DNA of 64,000 nucleotides from Streptacidiphilus sp041262525 (GCF_041262525.1 NZ_JBGCCK010000001.1:372001-436000); one strand, 5' to 3'. Shown: positions 1-8,575, counted from the stretch's first letter. The notes: a model not told the origin generated them from the letters alone. Numbers and translations: made by a program.

Positions 1-653
1 TGGCCCTCGCCCTGGGCCTGCGTCAGGGCGAGGCCCTGGGGCTGATGTGGAAGGACGTCGACCTGGAGGCCGGAACCCTCTGGGTTCTCAAGGCCCGTCG
101 GCGCCCGAAGTACGCACACGGCTGCGGCGGCACCTGCGGCAAGCAGGCCGGCTACTGCAAGCAGCGGCGCCAGGTGAACGCCGACACCGCCAAGACCAAG
201 TCGCGTGCGGGCAAGCGCGGCATCGGCGTGCCGGACGAGCTGATCCAGCTCCTGCGCCTGCACCGCGCCGAGCAGGAGAAGGAGAAGGCTGACGCGGGAA
301 CCGACTGGACCGACAGCGGGTACGTTTTCACCCGCCCCGACGGCGGCCCGGTTATCCCCAGGACCGACTACGGCCTGTGGAAACAGCTGCTGAAGCGCGC
401 CGAGGTGCGGGACGGCCGCCTCCACGATGCCCGGCACACAGCAGGAACGATTCTGCTGATCCTCGGGGTCCCCGAGCGGGTCGTCATGGAGATCATGGGT
501 TGGTCCTCCACCGCGATGGCGGCCCGCTACCAGCATGTCACCGGACGCATCCGCCGCGACGTCGCTAAGCAGGTCGGCGGCCTCATCTGGGAAGTCGCCA
601 AGGGGCACGACGAGAAGCCCCGGAAGAAGAAGCGAAAGGGCAAGAAGAAATAG
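1..653 (+). CDS. Tyrosine-family integrase, C-terminal part (5' end outside window)
   Basis: The frame is open from the first base, so the start lies upstream of the window. The visible part is the catalytic domain of a phage-type site-specific recombinase: the first conserved Arg in GLRQGEALGL at the very start, the HDARHTA box (HxxR) near the middle, and the Tyr nucleophile in AARYQHVT about 30 residues before the end. A Cys-rich insertion (HGCGGTCG...GYC) after the first box is shared with the second integrase in this window (26023-27261) and is usual in actinomycete element integrases. It lies on the 3' side of tRNA-Ser(CGA), the place expected for an element that uses that tRNA as its attachment site. 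The tail is Lys-rich. I infer an integrative element whose far end is outside the window. Confidence 0.9.
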   Translation, partial: ALALGLRQGEALGLMWKDVDLEAGTLWVLKARRRPKYAHGCGGTCGKQAGYCKQRRQVNADTAKTKSRAGKRGIGVPDELIQLLRLHRAEQEKEKADAGTDWTDSGYVFTRPDGGPVIPRTDYGLWKQLLKRAEVRDGRLHDARHTAGTILLILGVPERVVMEIMGWSSTAMAARYQHVTGRIRRDVAKQVGGLIWEVAKGHDEKPRKKKRKGKKK

Positions 654-756
654 CGGTCCTGACGTCGGCCGAAGACTGCGGGGAGGGGTGTGCAGAGCCC
701 TGCACACCCCTCCCTTGTGCGTCGGAGCGCCCTACGAGAGGCGGGTCGATTGCCCG

Positions 757-2028
757 TCAGTCGATTGCCTCGCTCAAATGGTTGGCGTTCGCAGCGGGCC
801 AGGGACCTCGGCGGACCGATGCGGGCTCGGCTGTATGTCTTTGGACTGCTGCGCCCACGTTGGACACCAGCCGCAGCACGGGTCGCTGGTCGCGGTAGCC
901 GAGTAGTTCGCGAACGCGCTCGGGCTTCCAGGCGAGGATGCGGGCGAGCTTGGGGATGGTCAGCCCTGTCGTTTCGGATGCCAGCTCGAAGCCCTGGCGC
1001 AACAGCACAGGCTGCTCTCCGGGAAAGCCGCTGATTGGTTCAGGGCAGAACCCGGGTTGGTCTTCCAAGGCACGGAGCCTCTGATAGGCGCGGCTTGTCG
1101 TGGCGTCGGAGACCAGACCCAGCTCCCGGCAGCGGAAAAGCAGGGAGTGGACGGACACGCCCCAGATCCGTCGTAGGTCCGAGAGTTGGGCGAGGTCCAT
1201 GCGACGCGGGAGCAGCGGCAGGATGCTCTCTCTCGGGGTGAGGAACTCGGCTGCGAACGCGTCCGCTTCGCGTTCTTGCGCACGGTCTCCGGTGGCGTCG
1301 CTGTGAAGAACGAGGTGGCCGAGTTCGTGGGCCGCAGTGAAGCGGTGGCGGTAGACGTCGTCGGCCCGGTTCGGAGTCAGGACGGCTACGGGGCGGGCGG
1401 CGCGGGTGGAGAACGCATCGACGGTGCGAGCGGAGGCATCGGCCTCCTGCGGGAGGGCGATAACGATGCCGCGGGCCTCCATACGGCGGACCAGGTGAGT
1501 GACCGGGCCGGTGCCGAGGTGCCAGCGCTTGCGGAGCTCGCGAGCTGCCTGTTCTGGTTCCGGAGACAGCTCGCTGCCTGGGTGGACCTCGCCGCCGGCG
1601 AAGCCGGGTAGGTCTACTACCGGAAGCTGGACGTGGCGCTCAAGCGCGAAGGCGAGTTCCCACACCTGCTCGGCGTAGCTGAGTGCCTTCTCCCGCTGCC
1701 CCTTGGGTGTACTGCGCAGCGAGCGGAAGTGTGCCATTGAAGCATCGAGGCGGCACGTCGGCCTTCCCCGCAGGAAGAACGTTTGCGGAACGCTGAGCAC
1801 ATCGGCAAGCTGTGGGATCAGGTCCGGGCGTGGTCGGGCCACCCCGGTCTCGTACTGGCCCACTGCGGCGGGGGTGACGCCGATCTGGGCTGCCAGGTCC
1901 TTCTTGGTCAGCTCCGCCAAGCGGCGGGCTTGCGTAAGACGGGCCGGGTCGAAGGCGTCGACCACAGCCCGAGGAGTGGCCTGGGCAGGTGCGTCCAGGC
2001 CGGGTAGTGACGGCTGGTCAGGATTCAT
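757..2028 (-). CDS. XRE-family regulator fused to ImmA/IrrE metalloprotease domain
   Basis: 423 aa. Residues about 25-85 form a helix-turn-helix of the Cro/C1 type (LTKKDLAAQIGVTPAAVGQY). The middle carries the zinc metalloprotease signature AAHELGHLVLH (HExxH) followed by EREADAFAAEFL, the third-ligand helix of the ImmA/IrrE (COG2856) family. In that family the protease cleaves a repressor, as ImmA does for ICEBs1 ImmR; here repressor and protease are one chain. The ATG at 2028 is preferred to longer starts because it overlaps the upstream gene's stop by 11 bases and begins the conserved reading. It is the second gene of a two-gene unit with 2018-2818 and sits between an integrase and tRNA-Ser(CGA), so it may control that element or be cargo. 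The C-terminal 100 residues were not recognised. Confidence 0.85.
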   Translation of the reverse strand: MNPDQPSLPGLDAPAQATPRAVVDAFDPARLTQARRLAELTKKDLAAQIGVTPAAVGQYETGVARPRPDLIPQLADVLSVPQTFFLRGRPTCRLDASMAHFRSLRSTPKGQREKALSYAEQVWELAFALERHVQLPVVDLPGFAGGEVHPGSELSPEPEQAARELRKRWHLGTGPVTHLVRRMEARGIVIALPQEADASARTVDAFSTRAARPVAVLTPNRADDVYRHRFTAAHELGHLVLHSDATGDRAQEREADAFAAEFLTPRESILPLLPRRMDLAQLSDLRRIWGVSVHSLLFRCRELGLVSDATTSRAYQRLRALEDQPGFCPEPISGFPGEQPVLLRQGFELASETTGLTIPKLARILAWKPERVRELLGYRDQRPVLRLVSNVGAAVQRHTAEPASVRRGPWPAANANHLSEAID

Positions 2029-2818
2029 CGTCTTCGGCTGCTCGGGGATCGATTGGGTCGGCCTCGGTCTCCGGCGGGACGTCCAGGCCTGTCTCGGATG
2101 CGGGGCGCTGGTTGAAGTTGAGCGGGGGCTCCTCGCCGGAATCGAAGCTTCGGACCGCTGGTGCCGGAATCGGCTCGGAGGAGGGGGAAGGGATGGTCCC
2201 CGGGCGGGCAGTAGCAGCAGGCAGTGCGAGTGGATCCGGAACCTGCTGCCATTCCAGCCTTCCATCGACCTGATTCAGGGCAGCGACACCCCAGTATGCG
2301 TCGAGGAACCCAGAGGTATTGCACGCGAAGGGCACGAGCACGAGCCGGGTCTCCGGCGGAAGTGTTGCCAGCTGTCCGCGCAGCTCGTGCTCCATCTCGG
2401 TCTCGTCGTTCTGGAAGGGATCGAGCATGTCCTGCATTACGCGCAGCGCCGGGGCGAAGGTGAACAGGTCACGCACCAGCCCGGACACATTGGGGATGCG
2501 TGCCTGCCGGACGTCTGCCTTGGACTTGGCGTAGCAGAACGGGTAGAGCAGCCCGCGTCCGACGTGCACGAGCTCGAAAGGGAAACCCCTGGGCTTGATC
2601 TTGGTAGCTCCGGAGAGCGCACCGACCTCATCAGCGATCCGCTCGTACTGCCCTGCCCACCGGGCGATGCCATAGACGTGGTTCTTCTGGCTCTGCGCGT
2701 CGTAGTGCGCCTGCTCGGCGTTGGTCTGCACGGCGCGGAGCGCACGGCCGAGAGCGGCCTGCACCTCGACGGCCTGCTCGTCACCGAACAGGTCACGCGC
2801 CCAGGGCGATACGGACAT
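2018..2818 (-). CDS. Unknown protein paired with the XRE-ImmA gene
   Basis: 266 aa. No family was recognised with confidence. The N-terminal two thirds look globular and helical, with a conserved-looking aromatic segment (VGRGLLYPFCYAKSK) and a strand-rich end (LVLVPFACNTSG); the last 60 residues are Pro/Glu/Asp-rich and probably disordered. The stop overlaps the start of the XRE-ImmA gene by 11 bases, so the two are almost certainly co-translated. A possible ribosome site (GGAAGG ... TAGG) precedes ATG 2818. The overlap suggests its product is handled with the metalloprotease-regulator, for example as a substrate, a sensor or the toxic half of a pair; this is inference from arrangement only. 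Confidence 0.7.
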   Translation of the reverse strand: MSVSPWARDLFGDEQAVEVQAALGRALRAVQTNAEQAHYDAQSQKNHVYGIARWAGQYERIADEVGALSGATKIKPRGFPFELVHVGRGLLYPFCYAKSKADVRQARIPNVSGLVRDLFTFAPALRVMQDMLDPFQNDETEMEHELRGQLATLPPETRLVLVPFACNTSGFLDAYWGVAALNQVDGRLEWQQVPDPLALPAATARPGTIPSPSSEPIPAPAVRSFDSGEEPPLNFNQRPASETGLDVPPETEADPIDPRAAEDDES

Positions 2819-3160
2819 GCCTACCGGGTCCTTCCAGCCACCTGCTTGCGCTAGGTGGCAGATTCGATTGCTAACACTTTAGTTGATCTCTCTTTCATTG
2901 CACATGGACTTTAGCACCTCGGGTGGCCCTGGAGTTGGAATCAAGTCGGTGCGCTGGCACGCCGTGGGGAGCCCTCGCGCCGCTGGATCGTTGTGCTGCA
3001 GCGTCGCCTCTTGGCCACCATGGGATCGATGACGGTGATGCTGCCGTCGTACGGGCTGGCGCTCGACCATGCCCAGTCGGGGTGGGGTGGCCTCTGCAGT
3101 GCTCCTCGAATGAGGCTGCCCCTGGAGTGGGCGTCTCGTGAGCTGTTGAGACTAGCGATG
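2819..3160. other. Gene-free stretch with likely promoter
   Basis: No convincing coding region. The 2860-2920 part is clearly more AT-rich than its surroundings (ACTTTAGTTGATCTCTCTTTC) and probably holds the leftward promoter of the 2818 gene. The rest lies between the element cargo and the tRNA-Ser(CGA) terminator. The short leftward open frames here also run through the tRNA and look spurious. Confidence 0.4.
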
Positions 3161-3166
3161 AGACTA

Positions 3167-3210
3167 AAACGCCGAGGGCCCGTCAGGTGACTGACGGGCC
3201 CTCGGCGTTT
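3167..3210 (-). terminator. Terminator of tRNA-Ser(CGA)
   Basis: Perfect 19-base inverted repeat (left arm 3167-3185, right arm 3192-3210, 6-base loop) whose leftward transcript ends in a T run. It sits just downstream of the tRNA 3' end. Confidence 0.85.
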
Positions 3211-3223
3211 GTCCTGCTCAGAG

Positions 3224-3310
3224 CGGTAGCGGTGGGATTCGAACCCACGGTGAAGTTGCCCCCACACACGCTTTCGAGGCGTGCTCCTTTGGCCGCTCGG
3301 ACACGCTACC
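3224..3310 (-). tRNA. tRNA-Ser(CGA)
   Basis: 87 nt with the long variable arm of class II tRNAs. The acceptor stem pairs GGTAGCG with CGCTACC; the anticodon stem-loop is CACGC-CTCGAAA-GCGTG, giving anticodon CGA (reads UCG); the T arm contains GTTCGAATC. CCA is not encoded. An integrase gene lies on its 3' side, consistent with use as an integration site, but only one copy of its 3' end is inside the window. Confidence 0.95.
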
Positions 3311-3397
3311 GTGGGACAGCTTACCGGACGTCGGCCAGTGCTCCTAAACGCGTTTCCGGCCGGTGCCGCAGTGGGCGCGCGGCGCAGGAGACGCAGG

Positions 3398-3889
3398 TCA
3401 CTCGCGGTGGCCGTCGAAGAAGTCGCGCAGTTGTTCCGCGCAGGCGTCGGCGAGGACGTCGGGGATGACTTCCGGGCGGTGGTTGAGGCGGCGGTCGCGG
3501 ATCACGTCCCAGAGGGAGCCGGCGGCGCCGGCCTTGGCGTCGAGGGCGCCGTAGACGACGCGGTCGAGGCGGGAGAGGACGATCGCGCCCGCGCACATCG
3601 TGCAGGGCTCCAGGGTGACCACGAGGGTGCAGCCGCTCAGGCGCCACTCCCCGACGGCCGTGGCCGCCTCGCGGATGGCGACGACCTCCGCGTGGGCCGT
3701 CGGGTCGCCGACGGCCTCGCGGGCGTTGTGGCCGCGGCCGATGACCGTGCCGTCCGGGCCGAAGATCAGCGCGCCGACCGGGACGTCGCCCGTCGCCGGG
3801 GCGAGCGCGGCCTCCGCCAGGGCGAGGCGCATGGCCGGCTCCCAGCGGGTGCGGACGGGGTCGGGGCGGTAGGGCAGCTGGTCGGACAT
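3398..3889 (-). CDS. tadA: tRNA-specific adenosine deaminase
   Basis: 163 aa cytidine/deoxycytidylate deaminase-fold enzyme that converts A34 to inosine in the wobble position of tRNA-Arg(ACG). The zinc site is plain: HAEVVAIREAA (His ligand plus catalytic Glu) and EPCTMCAGAIV (PCxxC). Length and motif spacing are usual for bacterial TadA. An in-frame ATG lies 9 bases upstream (3898); no strong ribosome site separates the two. The next gene upstream, on the same strand, encodes the actinobacterial TadA-associated protein, a conserved pairing. The stop lies about 90 bases from the tRNA-Ser gene on the same strand. Confidence 0.93.
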   Translation of the reverse strand: MSDQLPYRPDPVRTRWEPAMRLALAEAALAPATGDVPVGALIFGPDGTVIGRGHNAREAVGDPTAHAEVVAIREAATAVGEWRLSGCTLVVTLEPCTMCAGAIVLSRLDRVVYGALDAKAGAAGSLWDVIRDRRLNHRPEVIPDVLADACAEQLRDFFDGHRE

Positions 3890-3938
3890 GCGAGGCATGC
3901 GATCAGTCTGTCCTACCGCACGACACGAAAGCGCCGCG

Positions 3939-4511
3939 CTACCGCACGGCTTCCAGCACTTCGCCGCACCCGAGGGCGTCGGCGATGTCGGTCAGGGCGT
4001 CGCCGGGCACGGAGCCCTCCGCCGCCAGGTCCATCAGCTCCTTCGCGCCGAAGCCGAAGTCGATCAGGAGTCCGGCGTCGCCCAGCGGTCCGGAAGGGAT
4101 GCCGTCCGAGCCCACGGGCGCAGCGGAGTCGCTGTCCTCGTCGTCCTCGTCCGACGTCCCCGTGGACGTCTCCTCGTCGTCGAGGTCGACGACCAGGTGG
4201 TCCAGATCGTCGAGGTCGTCCTCGCCGTCCCGGCCCAGCAGCTCCTCGGTCAGCACGATTTCGCCGTAGGCGCTGCGTGAGGCGGCGGCCGCGTCGGAGA
4301 CGAAGACGCGCGGGTCCTCCTCGCCGTCCACGCGGACGACGGCGAACCACGCGTCCTCTTGTTCGATGAAGACCAGCACGGTCTCCTCGTCCTCGGCGGC
4401 CTCGCGTGCCAGGTCGGCCAGGTCGGCGAGGGTTTCGACGTCGTCGAGATCGGTCTCGCTCACGTCCCACCCGTCCTCGGTGCGAGCGAGCAATGCAGCG
4501 AAGTACGCCAC
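3939..4511 (-). CDS. Putative tRNA adenosine deaminase-associated protein
   Basis: 190 aa, very acidic. It matches what is known of the actinobacterial family found next to tadA: N-terminal MAYFAALLAR and a middle block (EEDPRVFVSDAAAASRSAYG), separated from the conserved end by a long Asp/Glu run (DDLDDLDHLVVDLDDEE). Function is not established; the pairing with TadA suggests a role with tRNA editing. It lies 50 bases upstream of tadA on the same strand, probably one operon. The acidic stretch is low-complexity and would be disordered. Confidence 0.85.
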   Translation of the reverse strand: MAYFAALLARTEDGWDVSETDLDDVETLADLADLAREAAEDEETVLVFIEQEDAWFAVVRVDGEEDPRVFVSDAAAASRSAYGEIVLTEELLGRDGEDDLDDLDHLVVDLDDEETSTGTSDEDDEDSDSAAPVGSDGIPSGPLGDAGLLIDFGFGAKELMDLAAEGSVPGDALTDIADALGCGEVLEAVR

Positions 4512-4728
4512 CAGCGACTCTCCCAGGTCATTGGCCGTTAGGACCGGTCGTGCGGTCCAGGGCCGCCAGGTACGGAGGCCCCATCGGCATCGTGACAGAA
4601 AGCAGCGCGCTGCGGGGAGTGTTCTGGCGCGCGTCTTCGCTGGTCGTGTCGAGGAGTTGGGAGCACGGGTCCCAGGGCGGGGATCGGACTACCCCTTGAT
4701 GTACGGGAAGAAACGGATCTGTAGCCGA

Positions 4729-4965
4729 TCAGAAACGGAACGTACGCATCCGGGCAGCCTGCCGCAGCCGCATCGCCTTCGTCCGGCGCGGATGGACGCG
4801 CTCGCGCAGCTCGCGGGCCTCGGCGAGCTCGCGCAGGAACCGTGCCCGACGCCGGCGACGCTCCGCAGGATCCTCGGGCGTCTCCTCGCTCTCGCCGGGC
4901 TCCGAAGTGTCGGAGGTCGGCTCTTCGGCGCGCGTGGGGCGGGCAGGGCGCTTCGGCTTGGCCAT
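4729..4965 (-). CDS. Small basic conserved protein, function unknown
   Basis: 78 aa, starting MAKPKRPARP and ending in a strongly Arg-rich segment (RRRRARFLRELAEARELRER ... RTFRF). The N half is Pro/Glu-rich. It is divergent from upp, with about 120 bases between the two starts, which is the arrangement in related actinomycetes as far as I recall. The charge pattern would suit RNA or DNA contact, but no function is known to me. Confidence 0.65.
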   Translation of the reverse strand: MAKPKRPARPTRAEEPTSDTSEPGESEETPEDPAERRRRRARFLRELAEARELRERVHPRRTKAMRLRQAARMRTFRF

Positions 4966-5085
4966 CGTCGGTCGGCCCCCTGGGGTCGCGGATCGTTCTC
5001 CTTTCACTTTCCCTCGCGAGTCCGGCGGACACCAGTCCGCTGCGGCATGGGCTTCGACCCGGTCCGCTCGGATAATGTCGTGTCT

Positions 5086-5724
5086 ATGCGGATTCATGTC
5101 CTGGACCACCCTCTGGTCGCGCACAAGCTGTCCACCCTGCGCGACGAGCGCACCGACTCGCCGACCTTCCGTCGCCTCACGGACGAGCTCGTGACGCTGC
5201 TGGCCTACGAGGCCACCCGGGACGTGCGGACCGAGCGGGTGGAGATCACCACGCCGGTCGCGGTCACCGCCGGCGTCAAGCTGAGCTACCCGCGCCCGCT
5301 GGTGGTGCCGATTCTCCGAGCCGGGCTCGGCATGCTGGACGGCATGACGCGGCTGCTGCCGACGGCTGAGGTCGGCTTCCTCGGCATGGTCCGCAACGAG
5401 GAGACGCTGGAGGCCTCCACGTACGCGACCCGGATGCCGGACGACCTGTCCGGCCGTCAGGTCTACGTGCTGGACCCGATGCTCGCGACGGGCGGCACGC
5501 TGGTGGCGGCGATCCGCCTGCTCATCGAGCGCGGCGCGACGGATGTGACGGCGATCTGCCTGCTGGCGGCGCCGGAGGGTGTCGCGGTCCTGGAGAAGGA
5601 GCTGGCCGGCCTCCCGGTGACCATCGTCACGGCGGCGGTGGACGACCACCTGAACGGGCAGGGCTACATCGTCCCCGGCCTCGGCGACGCGGGCGACCGC
5701 CTGTACGGCACGGCCGGCGACTGA
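5086..5724 (+). CDS. upp: Uracil phosphoribosyltransferase
   Basis: 212 aa. It salvages uracil: uracil + PRPP gives UMP + PPi. The PRPP-binding signature DPMLATGGT is present at about residues 130-138, and the family landmarks PILRAGLGM and the C-terminal uracil-binding segment GYIVPGLGDAGDR are intact. Length is normal for Upp. ATG 5086 fits the family N-terminus (MRIHVLDHPL); a GTG two codons upstream (5080) is possible. It is monocistronic: convergent with 5887-6582 and followed at once by a palindromic intergenic repeat likely to end transcription. Confidence 0.96.
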   Translation: MRIHVLDHPLVAHKLSTLRDERTDSPTFRRLTDELVTLLAYEATRDVRTERVEITTPVAVTAGVKLSYPRPLVVPILRAGLGMLDGMTRLLPTAEVGFLGMVRNEETLEASTYATRMPDDLSGRQVYVLDPMLATGGTLVAAIRLLIERGATDVTAICLLAAPEGVAVLEKELAGLPVTIVTAAVDDHLNGQGYIVPGLGDAGDRLYGTAGD

Positions 5725-5756
5725 TCCTTTTCGCATAGGTCCAGTGGCAGCACGCT

Positions 5757-5859
5757 GGGGGCGCGAGGCTCTGCTCGATCAACTGCGTACGCGACAAGCC
5801 ACTGACATGCGGATGGTCCTCAACGCGCAGGGCCATCCGCACAGGGTCGTTTCTCGCGC
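5757..5859. repeat. Palindromic intergenic repeat, right arm lost
   Basis: Closely matches the left arm and centre of the 11947-12100 element (shared CTCTGCT-GATCAACTGC, CGCGACAAGCCAC, and the central hairpin GCGGATGGTCCTC...GGCCATCCGC). Homology stops just after TTCTCGCGC, so the right arm is missing. It lies between two convergent genes. Confidence 0.8.
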
Positions 5860-5886
5860 CCTGAGGGTCCTCGCCGTTCGAAGCGC

Positions 5887-6582
5887 TCAGCAGTGCGCGG
5901 CGGCAGCCGCGGACGGTGACGCGGCGAGAGCGAGGGCCTGGGCGACCTGGGCCGGGGTGAGCAGCGCGGTGAAGCCGTTGCCGACGAAGAAGTCCACGCT
6001 CGCGTCCTTGCGGGCGTCCGTCGTGGTCGTCGCGCCGGAGACCTCGGAGCCCAGCAGGGACAGCGCCGCGCGGCTCGTCGCCGCGCCGGTGACCTGGGCC
6101 GCGCCGGTGATCTTGTTCTGCAGGGCGACCGGCGCGTTGGCGATTTTGCCGATCTTGAAGCCTCGCAGTTTCAGCTGCGCCGCTGTCTGTCCGGCCAGGC
6201 CGACGTGGTTGGTCGCGTTGTAGACGTTCACCGTGATCGTCGCCGGCTGTGGTACCCCGCTCGGCAGGGCAATCGGCGCCGCGCCGCCAGAGGCGGAGGC
6301 GGCGGCCGAGGCCATCGCGGACGCCGACGGCTTCGCCGCGTCGCCGCCGACCGCCGCGGCCTGGTGCGTGCAGTTCTTCGCCGCCGCCACCGGCTTCTTC
6401 TTGCCGCCGAAGACGGTCACCAGCTGCACCGTGCCCCAGCCGAGCACCGCGACGGCGACCACCGCCGCCAGAATCTTCAGCACCCGACGGCGTTTCTGGC
6501 CCGGCCGCGAGAGCCGCGGATAGGCCTTGCCGCTGATGCGGTACTGCTTTCCCTTGAGACCGGGGGGAGTCAACATGCTCAC
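5887..6582 (-). CDS. LytR_C-domain membrane protein
   Basis: 231 aa. GTG 6582 is chosen because AAGGGGG lies 9 bases upstream and the resulting N-terminus (MSMLTPPGLKGKQYRISG) resembles homologues. After a basic stretch (GQKRRRVLK) there is one membrane segment (about residues 37-58, ILAAVVAVAVLGWGTVQLV), so the rest is outside. An Ala/Ser-rich linker leads to a LytR cell-envelope attenuator C-terminal domain (ITVNVYNATNHVGLAGQTA ... LKLRGFKIG), the LytR_C family. That domain is found on proteins associated with the cell wall; the precise role is unknown. It ends in a Cys after an Ala-rich tail. Convergent with upp. Confidence 0.8.
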   Translation of the reverse strand: MSMLTPPGLKGKQYRISGKAYPRLSRPGQKRRRVLKILAAVVAVAVLGWGTVQLVTVFGGKKKPVAAAKNCTHQAAAVGGDAAKPSASAMASAAASASGGAAPIALPSGVPQPATITVNVYNATNHVGLAGQTAAQLKLRGFKIGKIANAPVALQNKITGAAQVTGAATSRAALSLLGSEVSGATTTTDARKDASVDFFVGNGFTALLTPAQVAQALALAASPSAAAAAHC

Positions 6583-6708
6583 CGCGGGTTGCCCCCTTGT
6601 GCGCGTGGGCTGTGGTTGCCGTCGTACAGGTGTTGTGAGGCTCACAGTAGACCGACGGCCGGGCTCCGCGCCTGCGCAGGAGTACTAACGGATGATCAGT
6701 GAACCCGT

Positions 6709-7005
6709 TCAGTCCATTTCCAGCACGCGCGCGTGCAGTACCTGACGCTGCTGCAGCGCGGCGCGGACCGCGCGATGCAGGCCGTCCTCCAGGTACAGGT
6801 CGCCCTGCCACTTCACCACGTGGGCGAAGAGGTCACCGTAGAAGGTGGAGTCCTCCGCCAGCAGCGTCTCGAGGTCGAGTTGGCCCTTGGTGGTGACGAG
6901 TTGGTCCAGGCGAACCGGACGCGGTGCGACGTCCGCCCACTGGCGGGTGCTGACCCGGCCGTGGTCGGGGTACGGCCGCCCGTTGCCGATGCGCTTGAAG
7001 ATCAC
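6709..7005 (-). CDS. Small conserved actinobacterial protein with DGLHR motif
   Basis: 98 aa, starting MIFKRIGNGRPYPDHGR. Very highly conserved in Streptomyces as I recall, where automated pipelines sometimes label it a VapB-type antitoxin; I see no ribbon-helix-helix or partner PIN gene to support that. The segment LYLEDGLHRA resembles the DGxHR box of ParB/Srx-like nucleotide-binding folds, which is only a motif-level resemblance. Its start is 16 bases past the stop of 7021-8187 on the same strand, so the two may be co-transcribed. Confidence 0.75.
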   Translation of the reverse strand: MIFKRIGNGRPYPDHGRVSTRQWADVAPRPVRLDQLVTTKGQLDLETLLAEDSTFYGDLFAHVVKWQGDLYLEDGLHRAVRAALQQRQVLHARVLEMD

Positions 7006-7020
7006 ACGGAAAGCCTACCG

Positions 7021-8187
7021 TCAATGACCGAGCGCCGCGCCTATCCGGTCCATCGAGGCGAGCCGCATCAGCCCGTAATGGTAGAACTCGACCTCCGGAA
7101 CCCCGAGCTCGCGCAGCGCCGCGACCTTCGCGGCCAGATTCTCCGCGCCGTCGCAGTCCTGTGCCATGGGGCGCAGGATGACCGCGAGCGCGCCCGGGTC
7201 GACGCCGTGCAGAGCGAACGCGGCCACCTTCTCGCGGACCTGCGCGGCGGTCGGGGCGTAGCCGAGCGTCTCGATCTGCGGCACGGCCTTGGTCAGGGCC
7301 GGCAGGTCGATCCCGGAGAGCCAGCCCTTCCCCGGGCCGCCGCCGTCCATGAAGCTGAGCCGCATGCCGAGCGCGGCGGCGGTCTCCGCCGCTTCCGCGG
7401 CGAGCGAGGTGACCGTGGCGGCCGAGGCGTCGATGTACGCGGCGACCGCGCCGTCGGCGAGCTCGTCGAGCGCGCAGGGCCGGGCGGCGGCTTCCTCGTC
7501 GGCGAGGCGCGCGCGGATCTCGGCGTGCACGCGCTCGCGCACCTCGTCCGAGGGAACGCCGGCGGCGTGGGCGGCGGCGCGGCAGTGCTCGCAGAAGCAG
7601 AGGCCGAGCAGCGCCTCGGCGACGGGCCCGAGCTGCTCGAAATAACGTTCGTGGTGGTAGCCGTGCCGCAGTCCGTGGAAGTGGAGCGACTCGGCCCTGA
7701 TGGCGTCCACGCCGTAGCGGGCGTGCTCGGCGACGAGCGTGCGGACGTAGGCGCGCACCTCCGGGTGGGCCGGGCAGAGCTCGGTGAGGTGACGGTCGCC
7801 GAAGGCGTTCTCGGGGGCGCAGTCGGGGTGGAGGAAGCCGAGGCGGTCGTTGTGCAGGAAGACGGTCCAGGCGTGCAGCTTCATCCCGCGTGCCTGCGCC
7901 TCGGCGGAGGCCAGAGCGAAGGGGTCGGTGTCGCCGATCGCGGTGGAGGGCGCGGGCCGCAGGCGGCTGCCCGCCCAGACGGCGGTGTCCGGCTGGAAGT
8001 AGGCGGCGCCGGGTTCGAGGTAGCGCAGCACCCGGCGCGGATTGTGCGGGAAGACGTCGCGCGCCTCGTGGTAGACGGAGGCGAGGGTGACCCCGCCGAC
8101 CCCGGCGCGGTCGGTCAGATTGCCGAAGAAGGCGTCCGGCCCCTCGTCCAGCAGGTCGGTGGCGAAGGCGAGGACGGACGACTGCAC
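7021..8187 (-). CDS. TIM-barrel glycoside hydrolase-like protein
   Basis: 388 aa, no signal peptide, so cytosolic. The layout (SVYHEARDVFPHN, MKLHAWTVFLHND, YGVDAIRAESLHFHG, LRHGYHH, LGVPEVEFYHYG) is that of predicted glycosyl hydrolase-like (GHL) barrels of actinobacteria. A Cys pair (CFCEHC) sits in an extra segment at about residue 200 and might bind metal. Substrate is unknown. The upstream gene (8204-8437) stops 16 bases before this start on the same strand. Annotation as a hydrolase is from fold resemblance only. Confidence 0.7.
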   Translation of the reverse strand: MQSSVLAFATDLLDEGPDAFFGNLTDRAGVGGVTLASVYHEARDVFPHNPRRVLRYLEPGAAYFQPDTAVWAGSRLRPAPSTAIGDTDPFALASAEAQARGMKLHAWTVFLHNDRLGFLHPDCAPENAFGDRHLTELCPAHPEVRAYVRTLVAEHARYGVDAIRAESLHFHGLRHGYHHERYFEQLGPVAEALLGLCFCEHCRAAAHAAGVPSDEVRERVHAEIRARLADEEAAARPCALDELADGAVAAYIDASAATVTSLAAEAAETAAALGMRLSFMDGGGPGKGWLSGIDLPALTKAVPQIETLGYAPTAAQVREKVAAFALHGVDPGALAVILRPMAQDCDGAENLAAKVAALRELGVPEVEFYHYGLMRLASMDRIGAALGH

Positions 8188-8203
8188 GGCGGTGCTCCGA
8201 GGA

Positions 8204-8437
8204 TCAGGGGGAGACGGACGCGTCGGCGTCGTGGTCCCGCGCGTTCTGCAGGTCCTGCACGTCCTGCAGGTCCTGTACGTGCGCCGACGCGGACCACGCT
8301 AGCGAGTGGCTCACGGTTGGTCTAGACCTGCTCGCGGCGTGTGCGGAACTCGGGAGCAGTGAGGTGCCGAGGGTGACGACGGCGGTCAGCAGCACAGCGA
8401 CGGCGGTCGCCGCCCGTCGGCGGGCGCGGGGATCCAT
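8204..8437 (-). CDS. Small predicted secreted protein with Gln-Asp-Leu repeats
   Basis: 77 aa. A typical signal peptide is visible: basic start (MDPRARRRAA), hydrophobic core (TAVAVLLTAVVTLGTSLL) and an AHA cleavage site near residue 34. The mature part is short and contains tandem VQDLQ/LQDVQ units that come from a direct repeat of about 12 bases (8246-8278). It could be a real exported peptide linked to 7021-8187 (16-base gap), or a chance frame; the signal peptide is the main support. Confidence 0.45.
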   Translation of the reverse strand: MDPRARRRAATAVAVLLTAVVTLGTSLLPSSAHAASRSRPTVSHSLAWSASAHVQDLQDVQDLQNARDHDADASVSP

Positions 8438-8575
8438 GGCTCAAGCCTTTCGCGGGCATCCTCCGATTCCATGATCCGCCCGTCACAGCTCCGCTACAGC
8501 GCTGGGCGCTCACCGCCCTCCTTGCGGGTGCGCCGTCCGCTGTCCATCAAGCGGACACTTTCTTCCCCTTCCGAT

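Noticed and set aside
2941..3267. Leftward 108-codon open frame through the tRNA-Ser(CGA) terminator
   Set aside because: It runs across the tRNA and its terminator hairpin, has no ribosome site, and does not look like a protein.
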